From positions 1,199 to 21,526 of the forward strand of contig DNUE01000040.1 of NCBI GenBank assembly GCA_003508005.1: 20,328 bases of DNA. The letters run 5' to 3'. A model generated the notes under the pieces. It was not told where the DNA came from. It saw nothing but the letters and a program-made list of their open reading frames with translations, and did not search any database. The translations under genes and the position numbers were made by a program. The DNA is from Desulfobulbaceae bacterium (lineage in GTDB: Bacteria; Desulfobacterota; Desulfobulbia; Desulfobulbales; Desulfobulbaceae). Shown here one piece after another: positions 7,809-15,975 of the stretch (its first letter is position 1; each line of letters begins with the position of its first letter).

Positions 7809-8650
7809 TAATTTAACCTCAGTGCGCAATAATCAGCGTATGCAGACCTGTGACAATCAGGGAAAACCATATAATTGACTCCCCCCACGGTAATGATATT
7901 CTCTGCTGAATTTTGATAGCCGCTGACCCTGCAAATTCCTTCGATCTGGCCGAGGTTATTGGTAGTTGCCTGGTGCGTCACATAAAATGGATCAAGCAGA
8001 TATTCATCACTGATGGATTTAATAATAGTATCCCTGAGGGCATAATTTGGGCTGAAAGCACCACAGCAATCAGCATTAAAGTACCCGTAGTTTTTCCAGG
8101 TACCGCCTGGGATACATATGCGCCCACAGAACACGGCATATATATTGGCGTTCCAGTATGCGCTGTTGCTTAGTGAGGAGTAGCCCCTGGCTTTCACACT
8201 CCCGGTACCTGCAATCAGCAAAGGGTAAGGATACTGAGCATCCGTAGCGGGGGGATTGAGCAACCCCAGGTGCATATGCTGGTAAGTGGTAGAGATCTTG
8301 GCCACCAGAATGATTCTCCTCGGTGTTGCCACAATCCAGTAGGGTATGGCCGCATTCCACAGGTAGACAAATGCCTTATCATCTCCACTGGACATGGGCA
8401 TAGCATGAAATGCTCGACCGGCACGATAAGCCCAGGAACCGAACAGCTCCCAGTTATAGTAGCCGTTGGCAGGGTCTTCGTAGGTCTCAATGCCGCAGTA
8501 TATCTCATCAAGCCCGGCCAACCCCTCTCCACGCAAATAGAGCTTGGTCTCGCTCTGCTCCAGAACCGCCCAGCCGTTGGCAGCGGCAAAGGTGGCCAGC
8601 ACGGCGAGCAGGTCTTTGTAGTTGGCGGCGGTGCCGCTGGTATAGGCCAT
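7808..8650 (-). CDS. Tail surface / fibre-like protein, paralogue A (280 aa)
   Basis: The product is Gly/Tyr/Cys-rich and begins with a short helical pattern (YKDLLAVLATFAAANGWAVL) followed by beta-rich sequence, as in many phage virion structural proteins encoded just after the tape measure gene. The ATG has an excellent site (GGAGG, 6 bases upstream) that contains the stop of the tape measure gene. Its own stop TAA overlaps the ATG of paralogue B. The shared ANGW motif near residue 27 and similar Cys-containing ends show kinship with paralogue B. Function is unknown; a tail-tip or fibre-associated role fits the position. Confidence 0.75.
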   Translation of the reverse strand: MAYTSGTAANYKDLLAVLATFAAANGWAVLEQSETKLYLRGEGLAGLDEIYCGIETYEDPANGYYNWELFGSWAYRAGRAFHAMPMSSGDDKAFVYLWNAAIPYWIVATPRRIILVAKISTTYQHMHLGLLNPPATDAQYPYPLLIAGTGSVKARGYSSLSNSAYWNANIYAVFCGRICIPGGTWKNYGYFNADCCGAFSPNYALRDTIIKSISDEYLLDPFYVTHQATTNNLGQIEGICRVSGYQNSAENIITVGGVNYMVFPDCHRSAYADYCALRLN

Positions 8651-8652
8651 GG

Positions 8653-11595
8653 TTATCCTCCAATCAGGGTGCGGATGGTGGTGCCGTTGCGGCGGATCAT
8701 GTTGATGATGGCGGTCTCGCCGTCGGCTGTGCCCAGGAAGTCTCCCACCATGTTCTTATCAAGCACATTGATGACGCGCAGCCTGGTGTCGCCGCTCTTG
8801 AGAGTGGTCTGCTGGGGCGCACCCGGTACCTGGCCGCCTTCAGCCAGCCGGTGGGAAGATGGAACGCGGGGCAGGGTTCCACCAGCCAGGGCATGGGCAA
8901 GGTTGCGGGGGAACATCCGGCGGCGGATGGACTCCATGAAGGAGAGGCCGTAATAATCGACGGCCGCCACCGGCTGCATAAATTCACGGGCCGTGGCCCA
9001 AATCGGCACATTGTCGGCCTTTGAATGCGGGCTCCAGCCGCCGACCATGCCCCCTGATGCCAAGGCCTGCACCGGGCCGCCGTCAGCCATACCAAAACCA
9101 AAAGCCGAACCTGCCGCCTTGACCGCGTTATAGATGAGCTGCTGGGCAATCATCTGGGTCACCATCTGGAGCGTGGAGCGGGCCAGGTCGAGCATGGCCT
9201 CTTTGGCGCTCTTGGTGCCATCCGCCATGGCGGCGAAGGCGTTGCCAAAGCCGCTGGCAATGGCCTCAATGACCTGGCCGGTGGCCTGGGCTGCAAACTC
9301 AGCATCGGTCTGCACCGTGGCAACCCAGTCGGAGAATCCAAGCGCCATGGCATCGGTCATGTTGTCGCCGGAGAGGATCATGCGGCGATCAGCCTCTTCC
9401 TTGTAGATCGCCCCGGCCTCGGTGGCATCCTTGACCGCCTGCTGGTATTCCTGCACCGAGAGGGTCCCGCGACGCCAGGCGTCTTCAGTTTCAGTCAGAT
9501 TAATGGAGGCGATGGAACGTCTACCGGAATCGTCATTTTTAGCCGCCTCGACCCTCATCCCAGACAGCTCGGACTCGGAACGGATGATCTCAGCCGGGTC
9601 AACACCGGCCATGGCCTTGAGGGCGGCAATCTCCTGCCGTTTCAGCTCAATGCGCTCGGCCATGACCCGCCGGTCAATGGCCAGCTCCGCCTCAGCCCTG
9701 GCCAGGGCGGTAGGCAGCTTCGAGGCCTCCAGCTTCTCCAGCTCCAGGGCCAGGATCTTCTCCTGGCTGGCAGCACGGAGTCTTTCCTCACTCAAACGCT
9801 GCTGGGCCTCGGCCTGACGCTTCAGCTCTGCGGTTTGATCTTTCGGTTTCTTGACCGCCCTTTCCGCCTTGGACGCGGCATCCGCCTTCGCCTTGTTCGC
9901 CTCCGCGTCATATCTGGCATTCAAGGCGACCATCGCCTCTTTAAGGACGGCTTCATCTTTAAACCTGGCCTGCACATCCTTGACAGCGGCCTCCCGCCGT
10001 TCCTTGATGACGATCAGCTCTTTTGCCAGTCCGTCGGCGGTGGCCTTGGCGGTCTCGGCCAGCATCTGCTTTTTGTAGTCGGCCAGTGACATATCGACGG
10101 TCATCTCAAAAGCGGCGGCCTTATCCAAGCCAATCTTTCTACCGGCAAGATAGTTTTCATAGGTCTCGGTTCTCTTTGCCAGGGCCACTTGCAACTCTCT
10201 CAGCTTGCCGTCGGAATAGCCGTATGAATCAATCCCTCGTCTGGCATCCTCAGCCTCGCCCTTGCGGATCATGGCAATGCGCTGTTTCTCAGCCTCTACA
10301 CCGGCCCGGGCGGCCTCCATATTGGCCTTGGCCTCTTTCAGCGTCAACTCCGGATCTGCGGATTCTTTCTGCAGACGCAAAAATCTTTCCGATTCCTCCA
10401 GGGCCTCTTTTGCCTCCTGACCGGCACTCTTCGCGCTCTTCCCCCACAAGGCCCAGGCGGTGGCTCCTATGCCAAGGGCGGCAGTCACCCATCCCAACCG
10501 CGTCAAGAGCCCGGCTACTCCTGTAGCCAGACCACCCAGAGAAAAGGAGGTGGCCGTTGTGGCAGCCCGGACCCCGGCAATGGCCGCGGCGGTCGTCGTG
10601 GTGGTTGTGCCTAAGCGAACAATGGAGGAAATGACTCCCGGGGTGGAAGCAGTAAGGGCCATCATCCCCTTGGTTGCCATTGTCGTCAGACCGACTCCCA
10701 TGAGGGCTACGCCACCTTTCGCCACTGTTTCCAGATTTTTACCCAGAAAGGAAACGGCATCAGCCAGGCGGAGGGTGAATCCGGTTGAGGTATTGACAGA
10801 ATCAATATAGAGCGCCGCATCGCTCTTCATGTTCTGCATGGCCTTGCTGACGGTCAGCGGCATGGCGGCGGCGAATTTTTCAATTTCCGGGGCGGCTTTC
10901 TTGATGGCATTCACCATCCATTCCGTTGTCAGCTGTCCTTTTTCAGCCATCTCCCTGAGCGTAGCCATGGATCCACCGGCGGCATCGACAAAGATCTTGG
11001 TTAATTGCGGCATGTTCTCGAGGACGGAACGCAGCTCATCGCCACCGAGCCGCGAAGCTCCCATAGCCTGGGCAAATTGTTGCAGACCGGCCGCGGACTC
11101 TGAGGCTGAAGAGCCTGACAAGGCAACCGACAGCGCCACTGTTTTTGTCACCGTCGCCAGATCTTCCTGGGAGACGCTCAGGTTGGCCGTGGCCAGGGCC
11201 ATTCTGGAATAGAGGGTGTTGACAGCCTCAAGACTCTGGTACGATTCACGGGCGATATCCACTACCGTCTTCTGGGCAGCGGCATAGTCGGTGGTGGTTT
11301 TAGAGACAAGCAGAAGGCGTTGATCCATATTGCGCATGGAATCGGCCACAGTAATAAATGATCCGGCATACTGCCTGATCCGGTCAATGGCAAAGATACC
11401 GATTGCGGCATCCCTCAGCTGGTCCAGGGAATTGGAAATAGACTGCACTCCCCGTTTGGCGGCAGACAAACCGGACTCAGCCTGTTTCCCGGATGTACCC
11501 AGGGCCTTGACAGAGGTCGCTGCATTGCGTACCTTCCTATCAAGATCACCTGTATCTGCCCTGAGAACAATCTGTATGGAGTTATTTGTTGCCAT
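8653..11595 (-). CDS. Tail tape measure protein (980 aa)
   Basis: The protein sets tail length and is ejected with DNA. The N-terminal third, after MATNNSIQIVLRADTGDLDR, carries the tape-measure N-terminal domain (SMRNMDQRLLLVSK, then QFAQAMGASRLGGDELRSVLE). Hydrophobic segments lie at about residues 290-380, ending in VTAALGIGATAWALWG. Residues about 390-690 are long charged coiled coil rich in Ala, Glu, Lys and Arg. The C-terminal part has the typical ADGG...GGMVGGWSPHSKADNVP motif, then REFMQPVAAVDYYG. ATG 11595 is preferred because AGGGGA lies 9 bases upstream; the frame is open back to 11739 but only from TTG and through a basic low-complexity stretch. It is the largest gene in the window, as expected. 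Confidence 0.92.
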   Translation of the reverse strand: MATNNSIQIVLRADTGDLDRKVRNAATSVKALGTSGKQAESGLSAAKRGVQSISNSLDQLRDAAIGIFAIDRIRQYAGSFITVADSMRNMDQRLLLVSKTTTDYAAAQKTVVDIARESYQSLEAVNTLYSRMALATANLSVSQEDLATVTKTVALSVALSGSSASESAAGLQQFAQAMGASRLGGDELRSVLENMPQLTKIFVDAAGGSMATLREMAEKGQLTTEWMVNAIKKAAPEIEKFAAAMPLTVSKAMQNMKSDAALYIDSVNTSTGFTLRLADAVSFLGKNLETVAKGGVALMGVGLTTMATKGMMALTASTPGVISSIVRLGTTTTTTAAAIAGVRAATTATSFSLGGLATGVAGLLTRLGWVTAALGIGATAWALWGKSAKSAGQEAKEALEESERFLRLQKESADPELTLKEAKANMEAARAGVEAEKQRIAMIRKGEAEDARRGIDSYGYSDGKLRELQVALAKRTETYENYLAGRKIGLDKAAAFEMTVDMSLADYKKQMLAETAKATADGLAKELIVIKERREAAVKDVQARFKDEAVLKEAMVALNARYDAEANKAKADAASKAERAVKKPKDQTAELKRQAEAQQRLSEERLRAASQEKILALELEKLEASKLPTALARAEAELAIDRRVMAERIELKRQEIAALKAMAGVDPAEIIRSESELSGMRVEAAKNDDSGRRSIASINLTETEDAWRRGTLSVQEYQQAVKDATEAGAIYKEEADRRMILSGDNMTDAMALGFSDWVATVQTDAEFAAQATGQVIEAIASGFGNAFAAMADGTKSAKEAMLDLARSTLQMVTQMIAQQLIYNAVKAAGSAFGFGMADGGPVQALASGGMVGGWSPHSKADNVPIWATAREFMQPVAAVDYYGLSFMESIRRRMFPRNLAHALAGGTLPRVPSSHRLAEGGQVPGAPQQTTLKSGDTRLRVINVLDKNMVGDFLGTADGETAIINMIRRNGTTIRTLIGG

Positions 11596-11749
11596 GAAGC
11601 CCATTCCCCTATTTTTTGCTTGTCTTGCCGCTTTTTTGTTTGCCTGGACCAGTCTTACCCTGCTTGCCCCTGACAAACTTACAGTCTTTCTCTGCCTGGC
11701 CGCCTTTCTCCTGCTGCTGCTTGTCGCCAGGACTGCCAAGGCGTTTTTT

Positions 11750-12375
11750 TTACTTCTTGTACGTTAATTCCAAGACAATCTGTTCATACTCCCTGAGCCG
11801 GATGAAAAAAGCCTCATCCGTATCAACGCCTATCCGTTCCGCCAGCAGGACGACATGAGCCAGATTGATCCCTGTCGGGCCAGCCATTCCCTGCAACCAG
11901 AGACCTGGACAGATATCGACCACTTCAAGCAGCTCCATATTGCCGGGAGAGACGGCAGGAAAACCAAGGTTACAGTTATAACAATCACCGCCGCCGCCTG
12001 TGCTGCAGGCCTTGCAGCATTTTCGTTTTACATCATCATTGATCCAGGCGACGGCCTCTCTCAGTTTTTTAGTTCAGCGTCCTTAACCGTGGTAAACCCT
12101 TTTGACTTGCTGTCAATCCAGGCAGAAAGGGCCACGTTATCACGGATTGCCATCTTGCTTGCCAGCGTCACCGGCAATTTCAAATCATCTTCCCCGACAA
12201 TCCCTTCCCAGTCGAGAAGGACATGGTCTGCGATCAACTCTTCAAATGTTTCATCATCACCCTTTGCTTCTTTATATATTTTACGAAGATCACGGGTGGT
12301 AAGAGGCGCCATCTGTATCCGCACCCCATCTACATACTCATGCCATTTCTGTCCTGATGCCAGCTTTATCGCCAT
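11750..12375 (-). CDS. Tail assembly chaperone, -1 frameshift fusion (G-GT type)
   Basis: The zero-frame product (12375-12061) is 104 aa, starts MAIKLASGQKWHEYVDGVRI and ends ...AELKN. At its end the slippery heptamer A AAA AAC (12070-12064) lies in the correct phase directly before the TGA stop. After a -1 slip the frame is open for exactly 104 more codons to TAA 11752-11750, giving a 208-aa fusion. The extension begins LREAVAWINDDVKRK and ends LREYEQIVLELTYKK. An SD-like AAGGA sits 9 bases before the heptamer, the arrangement that stimulates the dnaX frameshift. A gene between the tail tube and tape measure genes making a short and a frameshifted long product is the conserved G/GT tail chaperone design. 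The start has GGAGA 8 bases upstream. Confidence 0.88.
12061..12375 (-). CDS. Tail assembly chaperone, short (G-like) product
   Basis: This is the unshifted 104-aa product made when ribosomes do not slip at 12070-12064. It is a compact, mostly helical protein (TTRDLRKIYKEAKGDDETFE) of the size usual for G-like chaperones. Phages need both short and long forms in a set ratio to coat the tape measure protein before tube assembly. It lies between the tail tube gene (71 bases upstream) and the tape measure gene, in agreement with that role. Confidence 0.85.
   Translation of the reverse strand: MAIKLASGQKWHEYVDGVRIQMAPLTTRDLRKIYKEAKGDDETFEELIADHVLLDWEGIVGEDDLKLPVTLASKMAIRDNVALSAWIDSKSKGFTTVKDAELKN
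12064..12084 (-). promoter_or_regulatory. Programmed -1 ribosomal frameshift signal
   Basis: On the minus strand the order is AAGGA (12084-12080), 9 bases, then AAAAAAC (12070-12064) read as CTA AAA AAC in the zero frame, then TGA. The A AAA AAC heptamer is among the most slippery known, and the AAGGA can pair with 16S rRNA to push the ribosome back. I see no strong hairpin just downstream. Confidence 0.85.
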
Positions 12376-12445
12376 TGGTCTTTCTCCATGTAATGTGTAA
12401 GGATTGGCTGAAGGGCAATCCCTTCAGCCTTCAGTGTTCAGGCCG

Positions 12446-13183
12446 TTAAGTAATCTCAAACGGCCAGGTCTTGCCGGTAGGCGTGATCATCGAGCCGGTG
12501 AACGACAGCTCGGGGAATCCGCCCTGGGCGAGCAGATCAAAATCACCCTCGGCCCGCAGCTGGGCCTTCCACACCCGGAGCTTGATATCCGATCCGCTGA
12601 CGTAGTTCTTGCCGTCGAGATAGAGGCCGACATTGATGACAGGCGAGGTGGCCCCGGTGATCTTGGCGCCGCTTGCGGCCTCCTTGGTGCCGCTGATATG
12701 GAGGAGATCGCCATCGAGGGCGAAATCAAGGACCCTGATCATCCCCATCCGCAGATTGACCTCGTAATCCGTACCCTCAACATAGGTGGTGGTGTCTGTT
12801 GCATCCTTGACCACGCAGGTGGTCAGGTTGATCTGCTCGATAGGCACCCACTTATCCTCAATACCGGTGATCGTAGCCGTGTAGGCCCCGGCAACGGCCG
12901 TGATATCGACCGCCGAGCCCATGAAGAAGGCAGCCACGATGGAGGGGTCATAGCGGTTCATCGAAAAGGAGATGGACGAACCAGTGATCCTGGTATAGGA
13001 ATCGCCGGTCTGACCAAGGGTGTCCCGACCGTTGAGCTTGTTCTCCAGGGTCTCGGTCTCCACCTTGGGGACGAGCTTGGTGGCGTTGCCCACCAGGCCA
13101 AAACCGGTTGATGCCCCGGCTGCGGTGAGAAAATCGAAGTACAGGTCTCCGCCTGCGATAATGCCTTGTTGGTCTGGCTGCAT
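12446..13183 (-). CDS. Tail tube (major tail) protein
   Basis: The 245-aa product lies between the tail completion gene and the tail chaperone gene, the fixed place of the tail tube protein. The sequence is strongly beta-rich with SISFSMNRYDPSIVAAFFMG, then VEGTDYEVNLRMGMIRVLD, a pattern common to tube proteins whose bait-like TDY...G.I motif recurs in Mu-like and lambda-like phages. It ends with a short domain (SFTGSMITPTGKTWPFEIT). The ATG has AAAGGAG 8 bases upstream. Length (about 245 aa) is normal. It would polymerise into the hexameric tail tube. Confidence 0.85.
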   Translation of the reverse strand: MQPDQQGIIAGGDLYFDFLTAAGASTGFGLVGNATKLVPKVETETLENKLNGRDTLGQTGDSYTRITGSSISFSMNRYDPSIVAAFFMGSAVDITAVAGAYTATITGIEDKWVPIEQINLTTCVVKDATDTTTYVEGTDYEVNLRMGMIRVLDFALDGDLLHISGTKEAASGAKITGATSPVINVGLYLDGKNYVSGSDIKLRVWKAQLRAEGDFDLLAQGGFPELSFTGSMITPTGKTWPFEIT

Positions 13184-13196
13184 GATAATTACTCCT

Positions 13197-13643
13197 TTAA
13201 GATTTTAGATCAGCCAAGGGCATGGCCCGAAACTGCAGACTGATATTTGCGTAATAAAACGGGTGAGGCTGATTTCCCTGTTCATCACCAATTGCCCACC
13301 TGACCGGCAGAGCCAGCTGATAGGGCGTGAAACAGCGATCACGCTGCAGGGATAACAGGCGTAGGGTCAGATCGTTAATGTCGGTTGATCCCTTTTCGAC
13401 ATCGGTATCAGACCAGACTGAACATAAGACATGAACGGTGATAATCCGCTCACGTTGTTCATCAATCCCACCAAGGATGCGGATCTTAATAGATGGGGCA
13501 TTTGAGTCTGCATGGTCGATTCCTTGCGGCTTGCTGCCGACATAGACTGCCGGATGGACAGTACCTCCGACAGGAGCCGGGTAGCTCACGGCAGCCGCTA
13601 TTTCTTGGATTCTGGTCCGTAATATGGTGAGAAGATCATTCAT
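13197..13643 (-). CDS. Tail completion / terminator protein (Z/U-like)
   Basis: The 148-aa product lies between the head-tail joining gene and the tail tube gene. It has an N-terminal helix (MNDLLTILRTRIQEIAAAV) and a beta sheet with IKIRILGGIDEQRERIITVH, the mixed alpha/beta layout of tail terminator and completion proteins that cap the tube and join it to the head. The start follows a purine-rich site (GGGGGAAGG) about 8 bases upstream. Assignment rests on position and general fold pattern rather than on an unmistakable motif. Confidence 0.7.
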   Translation of the reverse strand: MNDLLTILRTRIQEIAAAVSYPAPVGGTVHPAVYVGSKPQGIDHADSNAPSIKIRILGGIDEQRERIITVHVLCSVWSDTDVEKGSTDINDLTLRLLSLQRDRCFTPYQLALPVRWAIGDEQGNQPHPFYYANISLQFRAMPLADLKS

Positions 13644-13660
13644 GTCAGGCGCCTTCCCCC

Positions 13661-13966
13661 TTAGTTGTACTGGCCCATGGTGATGACATCGAGCAGGCCG
13701 GTTGGATTCGCCACATCGACGATAAACTGTTCACCGTCAACCTCCAGAGCCGAGTCAGGTCGGGGAAGTGGAGAGAGAGTACCCTTCAGCAGATAAACAG
13801 CGATCCGGCGGCGGGCTGAACCCTCAAAAGGACCGGGGTCTATCTCCATCTCATGGACCATTCCCCGGTAAACAGTGGTACCAATGACCACGTCCCGCAC
13901 CTCTTCACCCTCCTGGGCAAAGAGGAATGCCATATCGGCCTGCATATGTTCACGGGCAGTGGCCAT
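13661..13966 (-). CDS. Head-tail joining protein (gpFII-like)
   Basis: The 101-aa product starts MATAREHMQADMAFLFAQEG and continues with beta strands (EEVRDVVIGTTVYRG, then EQFIVDVANPTG). An N-terminal helix followed by a small beta barrel, ending with a short loop, is the plan of the lambda FII-type connector and of the related prophage family named after Gifsy-2. It begins 3 bases after the DUF2190 stop, with GGGGGC about 8 bases upstream. It would close the head vertex and bind the tail. Moderate certainty on the family. Confidence 0.7.
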   Translation of the reverse strand: MATAREHMQADMAFLFAQEGEEVRDVVIGTTVYRGMVHEMEIDPGPFEGSARRRIAVYLLKGTLSPLPRPDSALEVDGEQFIVDVANPTGLLDVITMGQYN

Positions 13967-13969
13967 TGA

Positions 13970-14299
13970 TTATGCCCCCAGCTTGACCAGGACAGTGGTG
14001 GCGGCACTGGCGGCAGCGGCGAAGGCCTTACCGGCGACGACATTGGTGTTAGTCAGGTCGATGTTGCTGTTGACCGCATCCCAATAGACGATATCGCCCT
14101 GGTCGATGACCAGAGGTGCCTCTTTAGCCACCTCCCAAACTTCCTCAGTGGCCAGGTTGCCTTCAGCACCGATAGCGATATCACCAAGGGCCACACAGAC
14201 CATGGCACCGACGACTACGACTTCTCCTGAGACAACATCGGCAGCAGTGCCGTTGATCCAGGGCATTGTTGTTCCAGGTTGGATATGATTCTTAGCCAT
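13970..14299 (-). CDS. DUF2190 family capsid cement (decoration) protein
   Basis: The 109-aa product matches the DUF2190 pattern: a short N-terminal arm (MAKNHIQPGTTMPW), a VVSGEVVVVGAMVCVALGDI block, a TEEVWEVAKE segment, then GDIVYWDA and a C-terminal ATTVLVKLGA. Members decorate and stabilise the expanded capsid and are encoded just after the major capsid gene, as here. The ATG has GAGGT 7 bases upstream. It is separated from the capsid gene by an unusually long, repeat-containing gap (14300-14420), which may let it be expressed at a different level. Confidence 0.9.
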   Translation of the reverse strand: MAKNHIQPGTTMPWINGTAADVVSGEVVVVGAMVCVALGDIAIGAEGNLATEEVWEVAKEAPLVIDQGDIVYWDAVNSNIDLTNTNVVAGKAFAAAASAATTVLVKLGA

Positions 14300-14420
14300 T
14301 TTTTGTTACCTCATTTTTAAAATGAATTACGAATTATGAATTACGAGAAGGAGCCACGAACCAGGAACCACGAACATACGTTTTTTAATTCGTAATTCGT
14401 AATTCCCAATTCGTAATTGC
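14300..14420. repeat. Inverted-repeat element between capsid and cement genes
   Basis: The gap is built from repeats of a GAATTACGAATT-like unit. The left arm is 14324-14346 and the right arm about 14386-14405, in inverse orientation, with a third degenerate unit at 14408-14420. The middle contains direct CCACGAACC-like units. In the mRNA the arms can form a stem of roughly 20 base pairs around a 40-base loop. It is not a classic terminator because no T-run follows. It is the only long intergenic gap inside the morphogenesis operon and could be a dispersed repeat or an mRNA processing site. Confidence 0.75.
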
Positions 14421-15962
14421 TTACGCTCCCGCGTTCTTGTAGCCGCCGATAAAGTCAACCACACCGGCGCCGAAGTCATGACGGACTTTGGTGATCAGGG
14501 CGTCGGAGTTGAAATCAACCATCTCTTCGACGTAGGGTTGCTCTTCTCCCTGCAGGTAAGAAACCTCAATCATCGGCACCTGGTTAGGATGTGCAAGCAG
14601 ATACCAGGCGGTAGCCGAAGCGGCATCGAGATGCGGATCAGCGATCGGGGTCAGCTTGCCGGCCCATGGATTATAAACGCCGGCGGACAGGGTAGCCTCT
14701 GGCAGAGCAGTGGAGCGCAGGAGGATCTCTGCGTCGGTCTCCATACCTACCGGTACCAGGATAAAGGCCGGGGTGACATCAATGAGCTCACCGGCCATGC
14801 CCTTCTGCTTGCGCATGGCGGCACGGGCAAGGGAGAGGGAAGTGGAAGAAAGAGCGGCGGCGGTACCAGCCAGGTTGTTATGGGTGGCGTGAAAGAGAGC
14901 GACACTGTCACTCATGGCCCCGTTGGCGGTGATCAGCGAATAGACGGCATCTCCTTCCATGCGTCTTGCAGCAGCCCCGAAGAGCTGGGGAATGCGGGTG
15001 AAGGCGCGAAGGTCATCATTGATAATCATCTCCCGGGTGAGCGGCACCTTGATGCCCTTGGTGATGACCCGGTAGCTTTCCTTGGCATCTGAGAAATCAG
15101 CGGTCTGGTATTCGCCGTTTTCCTTCAGCCCCTTCAGATCAGGGGAACCACTCAGACGGACGTTGTGGATGTCCTTGAAATCGGTGGCCGAAGAAACCCC
15201 AACAAAAGGACGCCAGGTCTGGGGCCATTCAGCATAGGCCTTGAGCAGATTCTTGTTGACCAGGGCGCCGAAGATTGCAGGAAAGTCGGAGGTGGATCCG
15301 GATGCCAGGGCGCGGGAGGCTATCTCTCGATTGGAGAGACCACGTACCGAAACCCCTCCTGCCATCAGCACTTCACGACAGATCTCGACCATGGAGCGGC
15401 CGCGGAATTCGCGGGAACCCTCAGCCGGCTTCTCCAGACGATGACCGGAGCGCAAGAGCAGACCGTCGGTGACGGCAGAACGCAGCTTCTGCCCGGCCTC
15501 AAGGCCGACCTCAGCACCGAAGGCACCGTTGCCGAAGGGTTTGCTCTGGGTCTTCATCCGCTCGAAGATCATCTTGCTGGCCCGTTCAAGGGTAATCCCT
15601 GGATCATTGAGCATGGAGCGGGCAAAGTCGCCGTTATCGGCATCGGAGAGACCGGCTACCCGCAGGCGGTCGTCAATATCGCTGCGACGCTGGGCATCCT
15701 GCACCAGGGCGCGGGCAACAGCGGCGTCGACGTCGACAGTCTGGGCAGGCGGTTCATCCGGATTTTGTCTGGAGGTGGTAATGGCGGCCGGTGTATGAGA
15801 CTGACCGGCAGGGGCAGCTGCTGCAGAGCGCTGACCAGGATCAACACCGGGCATCTCCACCCCGTCGGCAATCAGCTGGTCGTAATGAGCCCAGGCTTCC
15901 TGCTCGTTGGCCTCGTTGCGCAGACCGTTTGCCACTAAAAATGCGCGTAATTTCTTGTTCAT
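14421..15962 (-). CDS. Major capsid protein (513 aa)
   Basis: The ATG at 15962 is chosen for its strong site (AAGGAG, 8 bases upstream); the frame is open to 16022 but from a weaker position inside the protease gene. Residues 1 to about 165 are a helical, Ala/Gln/Pro-rich region (VARALVQDAQRRSDIDDRLR) likely to act as a scaffold that the protease removes. The capsid domain follows, with AYAEWPQTWRPFVGVSSATD, VRLSGSPDLKGLKENGEYQT, VPLTREMIINDDLRAF and ALFHATHNNLAG, similar to capsid proteins of the Mu gpT/HK97-fold group. A prohead protease gene directly upstream agrees with this. It would form the icosahedral shell. Confidence 0.88.
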   Translation of the reverse strand: MNKKLRAFLVANGLRNEANEQEAWAHYDQLIADGVEMPGVDPGQRSAAAAPAGQSHTPAAITTSRQNPDEPPAQTVDVDAAVARALVQDAQRRSDIDDRLRVAGLSDADNGDFARSMLNDPGITLERASKMIFERMKTQSKPFGNGAFGAEVGLEAGQKLRSAVTDGLLLRSGHRLEKPAEGSREFRGRSMVEICREVLMAGGVSVRGLSNREIASRALASGSTSDFPAIFGALVNKNLLKAYAEWPQTWRPFVGVSSATDFKDIHNVRLSGSPDLKGLKENGEYQTADFSDAKESYRVITKGIKVPLTREMIINDDLRAFTRIPQLFGAAARRMEGDAVYSLITANGAMSDSVALFHATHNNLAGTAAALSSTSLSLARAAMRKQKGMAGELIDVTPAFILVPVGMETDAEILLRSTALPEATLSAGVYNPWAGKLTPIADPHLDAASATAWYLLAHPNQVPMIEVSYLQGEEQPYVEEMVDFNSDALITKVRHDFGAGVVDFIGGYKNAGA

Positions 15963-15975
15963 TTTTCTTGCTCCT

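Noticed and set aside
11596..11739. N-terminal extension of the tape measure protein from a TTG start
   Set aside because: The extension is a basic, low-complexity stretch with no ribosome-binding site at the TTG, while ATG 11595 has a good site and begins a typical tape measure N-terminus.
14321..14420. CRISPR-like repeats
   Set aside because: The units are too short, inverted and without regular spacers; no cas genes are present.
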